From NCBI GenBank assembly GCA_026708525.1, contig JAPOUS010000142.1, forward strand, positions 1 to 44,318: a stretch of 44,318 nucleotides of DNA. Direction: 5' to 3'. Position 1 is the first letter of the stretch; each line of letters begins with the position of its first letter. The position numbers and the translations under genes are program-made. The notes under the pieces are model-generated. The model was not told where the DNA came from. It was given only the letters and a program-made list of their open reading frames with translations, and ran no database searches. Positions 1 through 9,923 of this stretch are shown here, piece by piece. The stretch is from Cellvibrionales bacterium. GTDB lineage: Bacteria; Pseudomonadota; Gammaproteobacteria; Pseudomonadales; DT-91.

Positions 1-73
1 CAATATTGTTTGCTGTCTAAGTTTTATACTGGTCAAAAAGTGCTAGGTGACCGTGTTTTATTAATGAAGTAAT

Positions 74-1327
74 TTATTCTGAAATTTGCTTGGTAAATAC
101 ACAGGAATTGCGTTGAAGGTTATAAAATGATTGCTTGGTTTGGGGTAACGCATCAACACTGGATTTTTTAAATCCATGCTCAATAAAAAAGTGGGCGCTT
201 TGTGTTGTTAAGACAAACAGTTGTTGGATGTCTTGTTGTTTGGCACGTTTTTCTAGAAATTCTAGCATCGATGCTGCACGGCCATCGCCTTGATAATTTG
301 GATGTGTGGCGACACAGGCAATTTCTGCCATTTGGTTATCATGTGGGTAAAGTGCCGCTGTGGCGAGCACGCAATCATCGCGTTTAATGACAATAAAGTC
401 GTTGATTTCTTGCTCTAGGCGTTCTCTCTCGCGTTTAACCAATACGCCTTTTTCTTCGAGTGGTTTAATGAGAGCCATGATGCCACCAACATCATCGATG
501 GTGGCATTTTCGATGGTTTCAAACGGGTTTTGTGTAATTAATGAGCCGCAACCATCGATAGAGAATAACTCGGTGAGTAGCGCGCCGTCTTTTTCGTGAT
601 TAACAATTTGCGAGCGAGGGATGCCTTCTTCTGATGACAGAATGGCTTGGTGCAATGCTAGGCTAGGTTGTTGTACATAAAGGGCTTGAGCATCACTTAA
701 TACCAGTTGGTTAGGTATGTCTGTTAGTGACTGTTCATCAGTAAACGTGAGTAGCTTTGTCGCTCTTAAGGCTTTCGCTGCGGCGGTGCCGATTGCCTCA
801 ATGGGGACGTAAAAGCATTCGCCTGTGGTTGAATAGGCAAGGTCAGGCAGTAAGACAATGTGTTTATGGTCTAGCAAATGGCTCAAGCCTTGATTGTCAA
901 TTTTTCGGGGCTTGCCAGTATGTTGGTAATCTACGCCATCAATAATCCCTGTGGGTTTTGCAGTAACAAAATTGCCGCTAACCACTTGTAAATTGGCATT
1001 AGCCATTGGGGTATTGGGCAGGCTGGTTGAAAATAACGCTTCCAGTAGGCTTCGATAAATACCGCATTGCGCTTGGATTTGGCTTAGGTTAAGTAGGGTT
1101 GTGGGTGTCGGTGTAATCTCTTCACGGTTATGACTTTCAAAACAAATGACTAACCGAATGCCAAGGCTTTGCAGTAAGGCAAAGTCGTGCACAATCGCTT
1201 CAAGCGATGCACTTTGCATCACCCTGTGGTTGAGTAATACCACAAAGGTTTCATCCCTGTATTGATGAATATAGGGCGATGCTTCTCTTAAGACTTGGAC
1301 AAAGGGTGAGGTTTTCATTCGTTCCAT
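74..1327 (-). CDS. argA: N-acetylglutamate synthase (AAK-like domain + GNAT)
   Basis: C-terminus reads like ArgA (EDGALLTELFS-type, DVGGIMALIKPLEEKGVLVKR, ALYPHDNQMAEIACVATHPNYQGDGR, LFVLTTQSAHFFIEHGF); downstream of argE on the same strand. Confidence 0.93.
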   Translation of the reverse strand: MERMKTSPFVQVLREASPYIHQYRDETFVVLLNHRVMQSASLEAIVHDFALLQSLGIRLVICFESHNREEITPTPTTLLNLSQIQAQCGIYRSLLEALFSTSLPNTPMANANLQVVSGNFVTAKPTGIIDGVDYQHTGKPRKIDNQGLSHLLDHKHIVLLPDLAYSTTGECFYVPIEAIGTAAAKALRATKLLTFTDEQSLTDIPNQLVLSDAQALYVQQPSLALHQAILSSEEGIPRSQIVNHEKDGALLTELFSIDGCGSLITQNPFETIENATIDDVGGIMALIKPLEEKGVLVKRERERLEQEINDFIVIKRDDCVLATAALYPHDNQMAEIACVATHPNYQGDGRAASMLEFLEKRAKQQDIQQLFVLTTQSAHFFIEHGFKKSSVDALPQTKQSFYNLQRNSCVFTKQISE

Positions 1328-1413
1328 TAGGTTGTTAAATCAATGAATGCTGATGCGTTTAGTAAGCACTTTTGCTGATGGTAAAGTATAAACACTATTG
1401 CTTGAGCATGAAG

Positions 1414-2556
1414 CTATAAACAATAATGCCCAATAAGCTTTTCAAGCATTGTAACGCACGGCTCAATTTGATCAAATGCCAAAAATTCATCGGGCTGGTG
1501 AGCCTGGTCAATGCTTCCTGGCCCCATCACAAGGGTATCAATGCCCATCTGTTTGTAAAAAGGTGCTTCGGTGGCAAAGGCAACGGCTTCGGCTGTTTTG
1601 TGGGTCAAGTCTTCTGCGAGTAAAACCAAGCCTGATTCTGCATGTTGTTCAAAAGGTTCGACGCCGCCAAAGAGTGATTCGATAGCAAATTCTGCTTGGT
1701 GTTTTTCTGCAATTGGCTGAATCTGCTTTCGTATCTCTGCTAAGACATCTTGGTTTGACATGCCAGGAAGCCCGCGAAAGTCAAAATCCAAGGCGCATTG
1801 ATGGCAAATACGGTTCGGGTTGTCGCCACCATGAATACAGCCGAAATTCATGGTAGGGCTTTGTACGGCAAAGGCGGCCTCTTGATAGGTTTTTTGGTAG
1901 TCGGCTTTGAGTGAATTTAATGCCATCATGGCGTCTGTCATGGCATCGATCGCATTGATGCCTAAATCAGGATTTGATGAGTGGCCACTTCTACCGGTAA
2001 TGGTTAGTCGGTTCATCATAATGCTTTTATGCATGCGTATGGGGGTTAATTCGGTTGGCTCACCTATGATGCAAGCATCAGGAAACCCGAGTTGCTCAAG
2101 GGTTAATGCATGTGCGCCCGACATGGTTGATTCTTCATCGCAAGTAGCAACCAGAGTCAGTGGTTTTTTAAAGGGTTGGTCTTGTAATCGAAGATAGGCT
2201 TCAATCGCCAGTGAAAAGAAGCCCTTCATATCACATGAACCTAACCCAAACAATTTATTGTCGCGTTCGGTAAGGTTGAACGGGTCTGATTGCCAACGAT
2301 CCGCGTTATAAGGGACAGTATCAGTGTGGCCGGATAGTATTAGGCCGCCTTTGCCTTCACCTATGCGAGCAATAAGGTTGGCTTTGTTTTTACCAACTGG
2401 CTGAATATGCGTGCTGAATCCTACATCATCCAACCAATTGGCCAGTAGCTCAATGACAGGCAGGTTGCCCATGTCAAATTCCGGATCAACTGAGCTAACC
2501 GAGGGCGTTGCAATGAGAGCGTTAAGCCTTTCAATATTCTTAGGTAATGATGGCAT
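1414..2556 (-). CDS. argE: Acetylornithine deacetylase (M20 family)
   Basis: SGHTDTVPYNADRWQSDPF, GLGSCDMKGFFS, CDEESTMSGA; adjacent to argA. Confidence 0.93.
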   Translation of the reverse strand: MPSLPKNIERLNALIATPSVSSVDPEFDMGNLPVIELLANWLDDVGFSTHIQPVGKNKANLIARIGEGKGGLILSGHTDTVPYNADRWQSDPFNLTERDNKLFGLGSCDMKGFFSLAIEAYLRLQDQPFKKPLTLVATCDEESTMSGAHALTLEQLGFPDACIIGEPTELTPIRMHKSIMMNRLTITGRSGHSSNPDLGINAIDAMTDAMMALNSLKADYQKTYQEAAFAVQSPTMNFGCIHGGDNPNRICHQCALDFDFRGLPGMSNQDVLAEIRKQIQPIAEKHQAEFAIESLFGGVEPFEQHAESGLVLLAEDLTHKTAEAVAFATEAPFYKQMGIDTLVMGPGSIDQAHQPDEFLAFDQIEPCVTMLEKLIGHYCL

Positions 2557-2653
2557 AAAATGTCATGAAGTCGTCGATGTCATCTAAGCATGCCATCAGG
2601 ACGAACTGTCGGCAACGATTAATATTGTCGTCGATGAATATTCCCAGCAATAC

Positions 2654-3919
2654 TTATCCAAGAAAAAACGCGGCTAATACGTAATAAAACAAAATCGCCA
2701 GAAAGCCACCGGCAGGAATGGTAATCAACCAGGATTGGCCAATAGAGATAAGCGTTTTCCAATTTAATGATTGTCTGCCGTGTACAAGACCAACGCCTAT
2801 AATTGCGCCGATTAGCGTATGGGTGGTAGAAATAGGTAAGCCAGTCCCGGATGCAATAACGACACTTGTGGCGGCAGAGAGTTCGGCGGCGAATCCGTGC
2901 GATGGGGAGAGCGCCGTGATACGTTGGCCAACGGTTGCCATCACACGATAGCCCATAGTTATCAATCCAATCGAAATACCTAATGCGCCGATTAATAGAA
3001 TCCAGTGCGTGGTCACGGATTGGGTTGAGACGCTTTCGTTATTTTGCAGTACACCAAAAATCGCAGCCAAAGGGCCAACGGCATTGGCGACATCATTGGA
3101 GCCATGAGCAAATGCCATAGAGCAAGCGGTGAATACCATTAACAAACTGAAGATACGCTCAACGGGGTGATTCATCTGGCCATGGTGAGTGAAGCGATCA
3201 ATGCGCTTGATAAAGAAAATGCCGACCATCATCATGAGTAGCCCAATAGCAAACGAAAAAATAATGCTCTGCATGATCGTTAAATCTAAACCAATGTGTT
3301 TAAGCCCTTTGGTGAGGGTAATCATGGCAATGATAAAACCCGTTAACAGAATATAAACAGGAACAAGACGCGTGGCGGCATGGTAGGTATCTGGGTTGTC
3401 GAGTATGAGTTTTTTTACTGAAGAAAACAGCAGAAAAGCAATGATGCCGGCCAGTAAGGGCGACACTATCCAGCTGGAAACAATAATGCCGACTTTTGAC
3501 CAGTAGATGGTATCAATGCCTAATACCCATGCGCCGAAACCGACAATCGCACCAACAATTGAGTGCGTGGTTGAGACAGGCCAGCCTTTGTAGCTGGCAA
3601 TAAACAACCAAGAACCTGCGGCTAAAAGGGAGGCAAGCATGCCCAAAATCAGAACGTCTCCTTTGCCTGTCAGGGCATCTGGGTCAATGATGCCCTTTCG
3701 TATGGTTTGAGTGACCTCGCCACCGGCAAAAAAGGCACCTAAAAACTCAAAAATAATGGCAATGATCAGGGCGTGTTTTAAGGTAATGGCTTTGGAGCCG
3801 ACAGACGTGGCGATGGCATTAGCCGCATCGTTAGCCCCAACCCCCCAAGCCATAAAAAACGTCGCTAGAATGGCTAGCAGCATTAATAATTCAAAATGTT
3901 CGGTGATAGCCATAAGCAC
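2654..3919 (-). CDS. pit: Inorganic phosphate transporter, PiT family
   Basis: GVGANDAANAIATSVGSKAIT and FAHGSNDVANAVGPLAAI signature repeats; many TM helices. Confidence 0.92.
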   Translation of the reverse strand: MLMAITEHFELLMLLAILATFFMAWGVGANDAANAIATSVGSKAITLKHALIIAIIFEFLGAFFAGGEVTQTIRKGIIDPDALTGKGDVLILGMLASLLAAGSWLFIASYKGWPVSTTHSIVGAIVGFGAWVLGIDTIYWSKVGIIVSSWIVSPLLAGIIAFLLFSSVKKLILDNPDTYHAATRLVPVYILLTGFIIAMITLTKGLKHIGLDLTIMQSIIFSFAIGLLMMMVGIFFIKRIDRFTHHGQMNHPVERIFSLLMVFTACSMAFAHGSNDVANAVGPLAAIFGVLQNNESVSTQSVTTHWILLIGALGISIGLITMGYRVMATVGQRITALSPSHGFAAELSAATSVVIASGTGLPISTTHTLIGAIIGVGLVHGRQSLNWKTLISIGQSWLITIPAGGFLAILFYYVLAAFFLG

Positions 3920-4090
3920 AACAGAATGACAAATTTCCTGTTTGACCTGTAGGGTTTGAGATAGTTTGATCTATCTCCCAGAAAAAGAATTAAACTTTGT
4001 AAGTGCCTGTCACTTCAGCATTTATGGTGACTAATTCTAGTCGTGCAATGAGAGAGCAGGTTACAATTTGGCTTTTTTCTGTTAGACAAT

Positions 4091-5878
4091 GTGATTATGG
4101 CTATCGCAGATTTTTCGGTTAACAAAGTGATTAATCTTGATTATCAATCAATATTGGAATCCTTGGTTGCTGGCAACACGATTGAAAGAGACGCTGCTGA
4201 AAATGTGCTTGCTCAACCTAAAACACGAGAAGATTTAGCCAGGCATCCATTTTTATTCTTGGCAAGTTGCAGTATCCCGCTAAAGTCCGCGCCGGATAAG
4301 CATCTTAACAGTATGCATTGTTGTGAATGGCTGTCTAAGGCCTCAGGTATCCCCTTTTATCCGATCAATCCATTAAAAATTGATGCTGCAAAAGTCACTG
4401 AAGTCATGTCCTTTGCGTTTGCTAAACAACACCATATTTTAGCGGTCGAAGTGCATTCGGATCATGTGGTTGTTGCCACTACTCAACCCTACAAAACTGC
4501 ATGGATTGAAAATCTCCAACATGTCTTGAATAAACGCATTGAGCTTGTCATTGGTGACCCAGAGGATCTTGAGCGGTTGACGACAGAGTTTTACGCCTTG
4601 GCACGATCAATTTCTGGAGCAAGCGAAGGCATTCAGCATCAATCACCGCAAATTGAAGCGTTTTTGCAGTTAGGGCAAGTCAAAGAGCCGGATGCCAGCG
4701 ATCAGAATATCGTTACCATTGTGGATTGGTTATTTCAGTATGCTTTTGAGCAACGGGCTTCTGATATCCATATCGAACCCAGAAAAACGCAAGGGTATAT
4801 CCGATTTCGCATCGATGGGGCGTTGCATCAAGTTTACGATATGCCCATCAAACCCTTGGTGGCAGTCACCAGCCGAATCAAAACCATGGGGCGGATGAAT
4901 ATTGCCGAAAAGCGTAAACCCCAAGATGGCCGATTAAAGACGAAAACACCTCAGGGCCAAGAGGTGGATTTGCGATTGTCAACCATTCCAACCGCCTTTG
5001 GTGAAAAACTCGTTATTCGAATCTTTGATCCCAATGTCTTGCTGAAAAGCTTCGAAGAGTTGGGGTTGATGAATCAGGATCTTGTGCGCTGGCAAGGGAT
5101 GATCAAAAAGCCGCATGGCATTGTATTGGTGACAGGGCCAACGGGATCAGGTAAAACCACTACGCTATATTCAACACTTAAAGGCTTGGCACAACCTGAG
5201 GTCAATGTTTGCACTATCGAAGATCCGATTGAGATGGTCGAAGACACCTTTAACCAAATGCAAGTCAATCATGGAATTGATTTAGATTTTGCTGACGGTG
5301 TCAGGGCATTATTACGACAAGACCCAGATATTATGATGATTGGGGAAATTCGAGATCAAGAAACCGCGCAAATGGCGGTGCAAGCTGCGTTGACAGGGCA
5401 CTTGGTATTATCCACGCTGCATACCAATGATGCGACCCTGGCGATTACGCGCTTATTGGAGATTGGTTTGCCGGCTTATTTGGTTCGTGCTACGTTGAAT
5501 GGTGTGATGGCGCAACGTTTGGTTCGAGTCCTTTGCCCTGATTGTAAAAAACCTGGTGAAGTAGCGCCTACTCTTTGGGAGGCAATGACCAAACCCTTTA
5601 CCGTCCCTATGCCTAAAAAAGTGTTTGAGCCAGTAGGCTGTTTATCATGTCGGCAAACGGGGTTTAAAGGCCGTGTGGGTATTTACGAAATCCTAAATGT
5701 GAATGAGCAGATCGGGCAAATGATACAACCGCAAACGGATTTATTCGCGGTACGTAAGCACGCCATAAAAGAAGGTATGCGAACCTTGCGCTTAAGCGGC
5801 GCTCAAAAGGTCATATCAGGGTTGACCACCTGCGAAGAAGTGCTGCGCGTAGCGCCGGCGGCATTTCACGGCGAGTAA
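4091..5878 (+). CDS. GspE/PilB-type secretion ATPase, no T2SS/T4P partners in window
   Basis: Walker A GPTGSGKTTTLYSTL, IEDPIEMVEDTFNQMQVN, LRQDPDIMMIGEIRDQETAQMAVQAALTGHLVLSTLHTNDA, CPDC...CLSC zinc motif; ATG at 4097 is the more likely start. Confidence 0.9.
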   Translation: MIMAIADFSVNKVINLDYQSILESLVAGNTIERDAAENVLAQPKTREDLARHPFLFLASCSIPLKSAPDKHLNSMHCCEWLSKASGIPFYPINPLKIDAAKVTEVMSFAFAKQHHILAVEVHSDHVVVATTQPYKTAWIENLQHVLNKRIELVIGDPEDLERLTTEFYALARSISGASEGIQHQSPQIEAFLQLGQVKEPDASDQNIVTIVDWLFQYAFEQRASDIHIEPRKTQGYIRFRIDGALHQVYDMPIKPLVAVTSRIKTMGRMNIAEKRKPQDGRLKTKTPQGQEVDLRLSTIPTAFGEKLVIRIFDPNVLLKSFEELGLMNQDLVRWQGMIKKPHGIVLVTGPTGSGKTTTLYSTLKGLAQPEVNVCTIEDPIEMVEDTFNQMQVNHGIDLDFADGVRALLRQDPDIMMIGEIRDQETAQMAVQAALTGHLVLSTLHTNDATLAITRLLEIGLPAYLVRATLNGVMAQRLVRVLCPDCKKPGEVAPTLWEAMTKPFTVPMPKKVFEPVGCLSCRQTGFKGRVGIYEILNVNEQIGQMIQPQTDLFAVRKHAIKEGMRTLRLSGAQKVISGLTTCEEVLRVAPAAFHGE

Positions 5879-5952
5879 TGACTGATCAGTAATAGAGGGA
5901 CACCTTGCTTTGGTCTGAAGTGTTTAATCCTTAATGCCTAATTATCGTTGGA

Positions 5953-8874
5953 GTGATCACCTTGCTGAAGCTAGATGCGTCGGTTTTATCCTTAAATACG
6001 GCTGAGTTGCCGGCTTATGCCCAAGAAAAACTTGCGCCTTTTTGGCAAGCGATCAATGAATCTTTAGGCTATGACGCCTCTGTTGAACTGCAACAACAGC
6101 TTAACCCGGAATGGTACTCTGTGTTGGGAAGGGCGATATTTTTTAGTCAGTATTTGCAGAAAACCTTTTTGGCAAACCCACGGTTATTATTTAAGCTGGC
6201 GGAGCTACCTCCACTCGATGAACCCTTGCCCTATAAAAGTTTTAATGCCCTGTTTGACGAGCTGACACAATGGCAAGATGAGCAAGTCTTCCAGCAGCAG
6301 CTCAGGCAAATAAGGCAGCTATACCAGAGTCGATTTATCATTCAGCATTATTTGTCGGCACTGCCCATTCAAGCCTTGATGAAGGAATTAAGCGATTTTG
6401 CTGAAGCTGCCATTATCGCCACGGTCAATTGGCATCACAGACAGCTTGTTGCGCGCTTTGGTGAGCCTTATGATTTTAACAAGCAAGAAAAGCAATCGCT
6501 CATTGTTTTGGGAATGGGGAAACTCGGTGGTGGGGAGTTAAATTTATCCTCAGATGTTGATTTGGTATTTCTTTTTGATAAAGCCGGTGAAACCCTGACC
6601 TCCCCGGCAGTTGAAAATCAGGTGTTTTTTTCAACGCTTGGGCAGTCGGTAATTAAAACCTTGAACCATATTACCGAAGAAGGGTTTGTCTTTCGCGTTG
6701 ATATGCGCCTGCGGCCTTTTGGGCAAAGTGGTTTGTTGGTCAGTTCGAATCATGCATTTTCAAGATATCTTCAAGATCAAGGCAGGGATTGGGAGCGTTA
6801 TGCGTACATCAAGGCCAGAGTGCTGGGGTCGGATGTTGTATCGAGTAAAGTGTATCAATTGCTCAACCCTTTTGTGTATCGACGGTATACAGATTTTAGT
6901 GTGCTGGATAACTTGCGTGAAATGAAGCAGCTTATTAATAAAGAGGTCAATCGGCAAGGCAAGGTTCAGGATGTCAAACTTAGCGCGGGTGGAATCCGTG
7001 AAGTGGAATTTATTGTTCAGGCGCTACAGTTGGTTTATGGGGGGAGGTATTTGATTTGCCAGACCCAGAAGTTAAAAGAAGCGTTAGATCAACTTACTCG
7101 ATTAGGGCTTGTTGCAACGGATGCGGCGACCCAGCTCTACTCAGCCTATGTCTTTTTACGTCGGGTGGAGCATGGCTTGCAGGCAATGAGGGATGAGCAA
7201 ACGCATCAATTACCGACCGATGAGATTGAGCAAAAATGTTTGGCATTGTCACTTGGGTTTGATGATTTTGCCGAGCTTGAAGAGGTGCTGGGTGAATATC
7301 AAGCCTCTGTGCGCAATCAATTTGATCATTTGCTTGGTGAGGATGCGCCGAGAAATCCGCTGGAAGTTGTTCCTTTTAAATTGTCGAAAGCAAAGGTTTC
7401 CACGCTAACTGAGTGGATGAATCAAGCTCATTGGGAAGAAGACGCGCAAAATAAAGTGATTCAGTTTTTAAGTGCAAAAAAAGTGCAGCACTTAAAAAGT
7501 ACCGAGTGGGTTCGATTAAAGCGTTCTCTTCAGCTGATATTGCCAAAGTTTGCTGATAAAGAGCTAAGAGACACTTTGCTTTCCCCTATGATTCGATTGT
7601 TAGGTGCAGTCTGTCAGCGAAGTATGTATTTGGTATTGCTGTATGAAAACCCTCAAACCATCGATCGGTTATTTATTGTGGCTAAAGCAAGCCCCTGGGT
7701 GATGAATCAATTTATTCAATGGCCAGCGTTGCTTGAGGAGCTATTGGCAGAGCATCCTTTTTCGTTAACTAGTTCTAAGTCTGCGATAGCTGACAGATTG
7801 CGCCAGCAAAGCTTGCGAATTCCTCTGGATGATTTGAGTGAGCAGATGGATTTATTGCGGTATTTTAAAATGGCGCATGTGATACCTATTGTGCTGGCGG
7901 ATGTGACAGGCGAGTTGATCGTGTTTAGTGTCAGCCAATATTTAACTGATTTAGCCGAAGTTATATTGGAATACATCTTGGATTTGGTTTGGCATCAATT
8001 GACTAAAAAACATGGGTTTCCAACAGCGGATAGTAAGCCTTTGAGTAATATGCCATTTGCTATCCTTGCCTACGGTAAAGTAGGGGGGCAAGAGTTGGGA
8101 TACAACTCGGACTTGGATTTGGTATTTTTATATGAGGCTCCCTTGATGGAGCAGACGGACGGGGCAATACCTGTGTCGAATTCGGTGTTTTTTACCCGGC
8201 TGGCACAGCGCGTGATTCATGTTATTTCAACCCGTACCACTATGAGCTTGTTGTATGAGGTTGATGTTAGGCTCAGGCCTTCTGGCAATAAAGGGTTGCT
8301 GGTTTCTTCAATCGAAGCGTTTGAGCGATACCAGACGAATGAAGCTTGGGTTTGGGAGCAGCAAGCGATTGTTAGGGCAAGGGTGATCGCAGGGTCGCCG
8401 GATATTAAAGTTGGTTTTAATAGGTTTCGGGCGCAACTACTGGCCCAGTCGAGAGATAAGTCGATTGTGGCTCGAGAAGTCGCTGCGATGCGAGAAAAAA
8501 TGCTCGAAAGTATTACCCCTGCTTATGCCAAAAAAGAAAATTCAGAAATTTTTGATGTAAAACATAGTCGATGGGGGATTATTGATATTGAATTTCTGGT
8601 ACAATACGCCGTTTTGGCTTTTGGTCATCAATTTGAGGCGCTTGTGCGTTTTACTGATAATCTGCGACTCCTTGAAGTCATGGCCGATGCCGGGCTAATC
8701 ACTGATGAGCAGCGAGCTCAATTGGTCGATGCCTATCGCGCCTATCGAGAGTGGACGCATTCTAGAGCGCTAAAACAAGAAAAAAATGAAATCGATACCC
8801 ATCAGGTGGATGTTTATCGATCCCATGTAAAAGCTGTGTGGCAGCAATTGATTGATTCAGAAATCAAAAATTGA
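5953..8874 (+). CDS. glnE: Bifunctional glutamine synthetase adenylyltransferase/deadenylase
   Basis: Two nucleotidyltransferase motifs: GMGKLGGGELNLSSDVDLVFLF and AYGKVGGQELGYNSDLDLVFLY; ~973 aa; GTG start. Confidence 0.96.
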   Translation: MITLLKLDASVLSLNTAELPAYAQEKLAPFWQAINESLGYDASVELQQQLNPEWYSVLGRAIFFSQYLQKTFLANPRLLFKLAELPPLDEPLPYKSFNALFDELTQWQDEQVFQQQLRQIRQLYQSRFIIQHYLSALPIQALMKELSDFAEAAIIATVNWHHRQLVARFGEPYDFNKQEKQSLIVLGMGKLGGGELNLSSDVDLVFLFDKAGETLTSPAVENQVFFSTLGQSVIKTLNHITEEGFVFRVDMRLRPFGQSGLLVSSNHAFSRYLQDQGRDWERYAYIKARVLGSDVVSSKVYQLLNPFVYRRYTDFSVLDNLREMKQLINKEVNRQGKVQDVKLSAGGIREVEFIVQALQLVYGGRYLICQTQKLKEALDQLTRLGLVATDAATQLYSAYVFLRRVEHGLQAMRDEQTHQLPTDEIEQKCLALSLGFDDFAELEEVLGEYQASVRNQFDHLLGEDAPRNPLEVVPFKLSKAKVSTLTEWMNQAHWEEDAQNKVIQFLSAKKVQHLKSTEWVRLKRSLQLILPKFADKELRDTLLSPMIRLLGAVCQRSMYLVLLYENPQTIDRLFIVAKASPWVMNQFIQWPALLEELLAEHPFSLTSSKSAIADRLRQQSLRIPLDDLSEQMDLLRYFKMAHVIPIVLADVTGELIVFSVSQYLTDLAEVILEYILDLVWHQLTKKHGFPTADSKPLSNMPFAILAYGKVGGQELGYNSDLDLVFLYEAPLMEQTDGAIPVSNSVFFTRLAQRVIHVISTRTTMSLLYEVDVRLRPSGNKGLLVSSIEAFERYQTNEAWVWEQQAIVRARVIAGSPDIKVGFNRFRAQLLAQSRDKSIVAREVAAMREKMLESITPAYAKKENSEIFDVKHSRWGIIDIEFLVQYAVLAFGHQFEALVRFTDNLRLLEVMADAGLITDEQRAQLVDAYRAYREWTHSRALKQEKNEIDTHQVDVYRSHVKAVWQQLIDSEIKN

Positions 8875-8910
8875 ATAGAAAAAAGTTACGATGTTCAGGA
8901 GTGGTAAATA

Positions 8911-9837
8911 ATGACAATGGCAGAACGCGAAGGGGTAATTTGGTTTGATGGTGAATTAGTCCCTTGGAAAGATGCAAAAGTCCATGTGTTAACGCACACT
9001 CTACATTATGGCATGGGCGTTTTCGAAGGTGTTCGTGCTTATGAAACACAAAATCAAGGAACGGCAATATTTCGCTTACAAGAGCACACCGATCGTCTTT
9101 TTCGTTCTGCCCATATTTTACAAATGGATATTCCATTTTCAAAAGACGAAGTTAATGAAGCACAGCGAACTGTCGTTCGAGAAAATAATTTAAAAGAAGC
9201 CTATTTGCGCCCAATGTGTTTTTATGGCTCAGAAGGTATGGGCTTACGTGCAGATAATTTAAAGCCGCATTTGATTGTCGCAGCGTGGGATTGGCCAAGT
9301 TATATGTCACCTGATGCGATAGAGAAAGGAATTGAGGTGAGAACCAGCTCATTTACCCGTCATCATGTGAATATCTCTATGTGTAAAGCCAAGGCTAACG
9401 GGCACTACATTAATTCGATGCTGGCATTAAAAGAAGCTTTAGAAAGCGGTGCAGAAGAAGCCTTATTGTTAGATAACGAAGGCTATGTTGCTGAGGGCAG
9501 CGGTGAAAATATTTTTATCGTTCGTGATGGCATTATTTATACACCGGAGTTGACCTCTTGTTTGGATGGGATTACGCGGAATACGATTTTTCATTTCGCT
9601 GATGAGCTGGGCCTTAACGTTATTGAAAAGCGCATTACCCGTGACGAAGTTTACATTGCCGATGAAGCGTTCTTTACCGGTACGGCAGCTGAAGTGTTAC
9701 CGATCCGTAAATTAGATAGTCGCAATATTGGCACCGGAACCCGCGGCCCAATTACCACTCAATTGCAAAGCATGTACTTTGATCAGGTGAAGGGGCGCAG
9801 AGATCAGTTCCCACAGTGGCAAACACCCGTTAAATAA
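8911..9837 (+). CDS. ilvE: Branched-chain amino acid aminotransferase
   Basis: LHYGMGVFEGVRAYET, KANGHYINSMLALKEAL, GSGENIFIVRDGIIYTP. Confidence 0.96.
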   Translation: MTMAEREGVIWFDGELVPWKDAKVHVLTHTLHYGMGVFEGVRAYETQNQGTAIFRLQEHTDRLFRSAHILQMDIPFSKDEVNEAQRTVVRENNLKEAYLRPMCFYGSEGMGLRADNLKPHLIVAAWDWPSYMSPDAIEKGIEVRTSSFTRHHVNISMCKAKANGHYINSMLALKEALESGAEEALLLDNEGYVAEGSGENIFIVRDGIIYTPELTSCLDGITRNTIFHFADELGLNVIEKRITRDEVYIADEAFFTGTAAEVLPIRKLDSRNIGTGTRGPITTQLQSMYFDQVKGRRDQFPQWQTPVK

Positions 9838-9863
9838 AAGTGGTTAGTGCCTTAGTGAGTGAC

Positions 9864-9892
9864 AAAAAAGCAGGCGTTAAGCCTGCTTTTTT
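9864..9892. terminator. Bidirectional rho-independent terminator between convergent ilvE and the lpxL-type gene
   Basis: AAAAAAGCAGGC-GTTAA-GCCTGCTTTTTT perfect 12-bp stem, T tracts on both strands. Confidence 0.92.
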
Positions 9893-9923
9893 GTTTCCTG
9901 TTTTTTTATATTTATAGAGGCAA

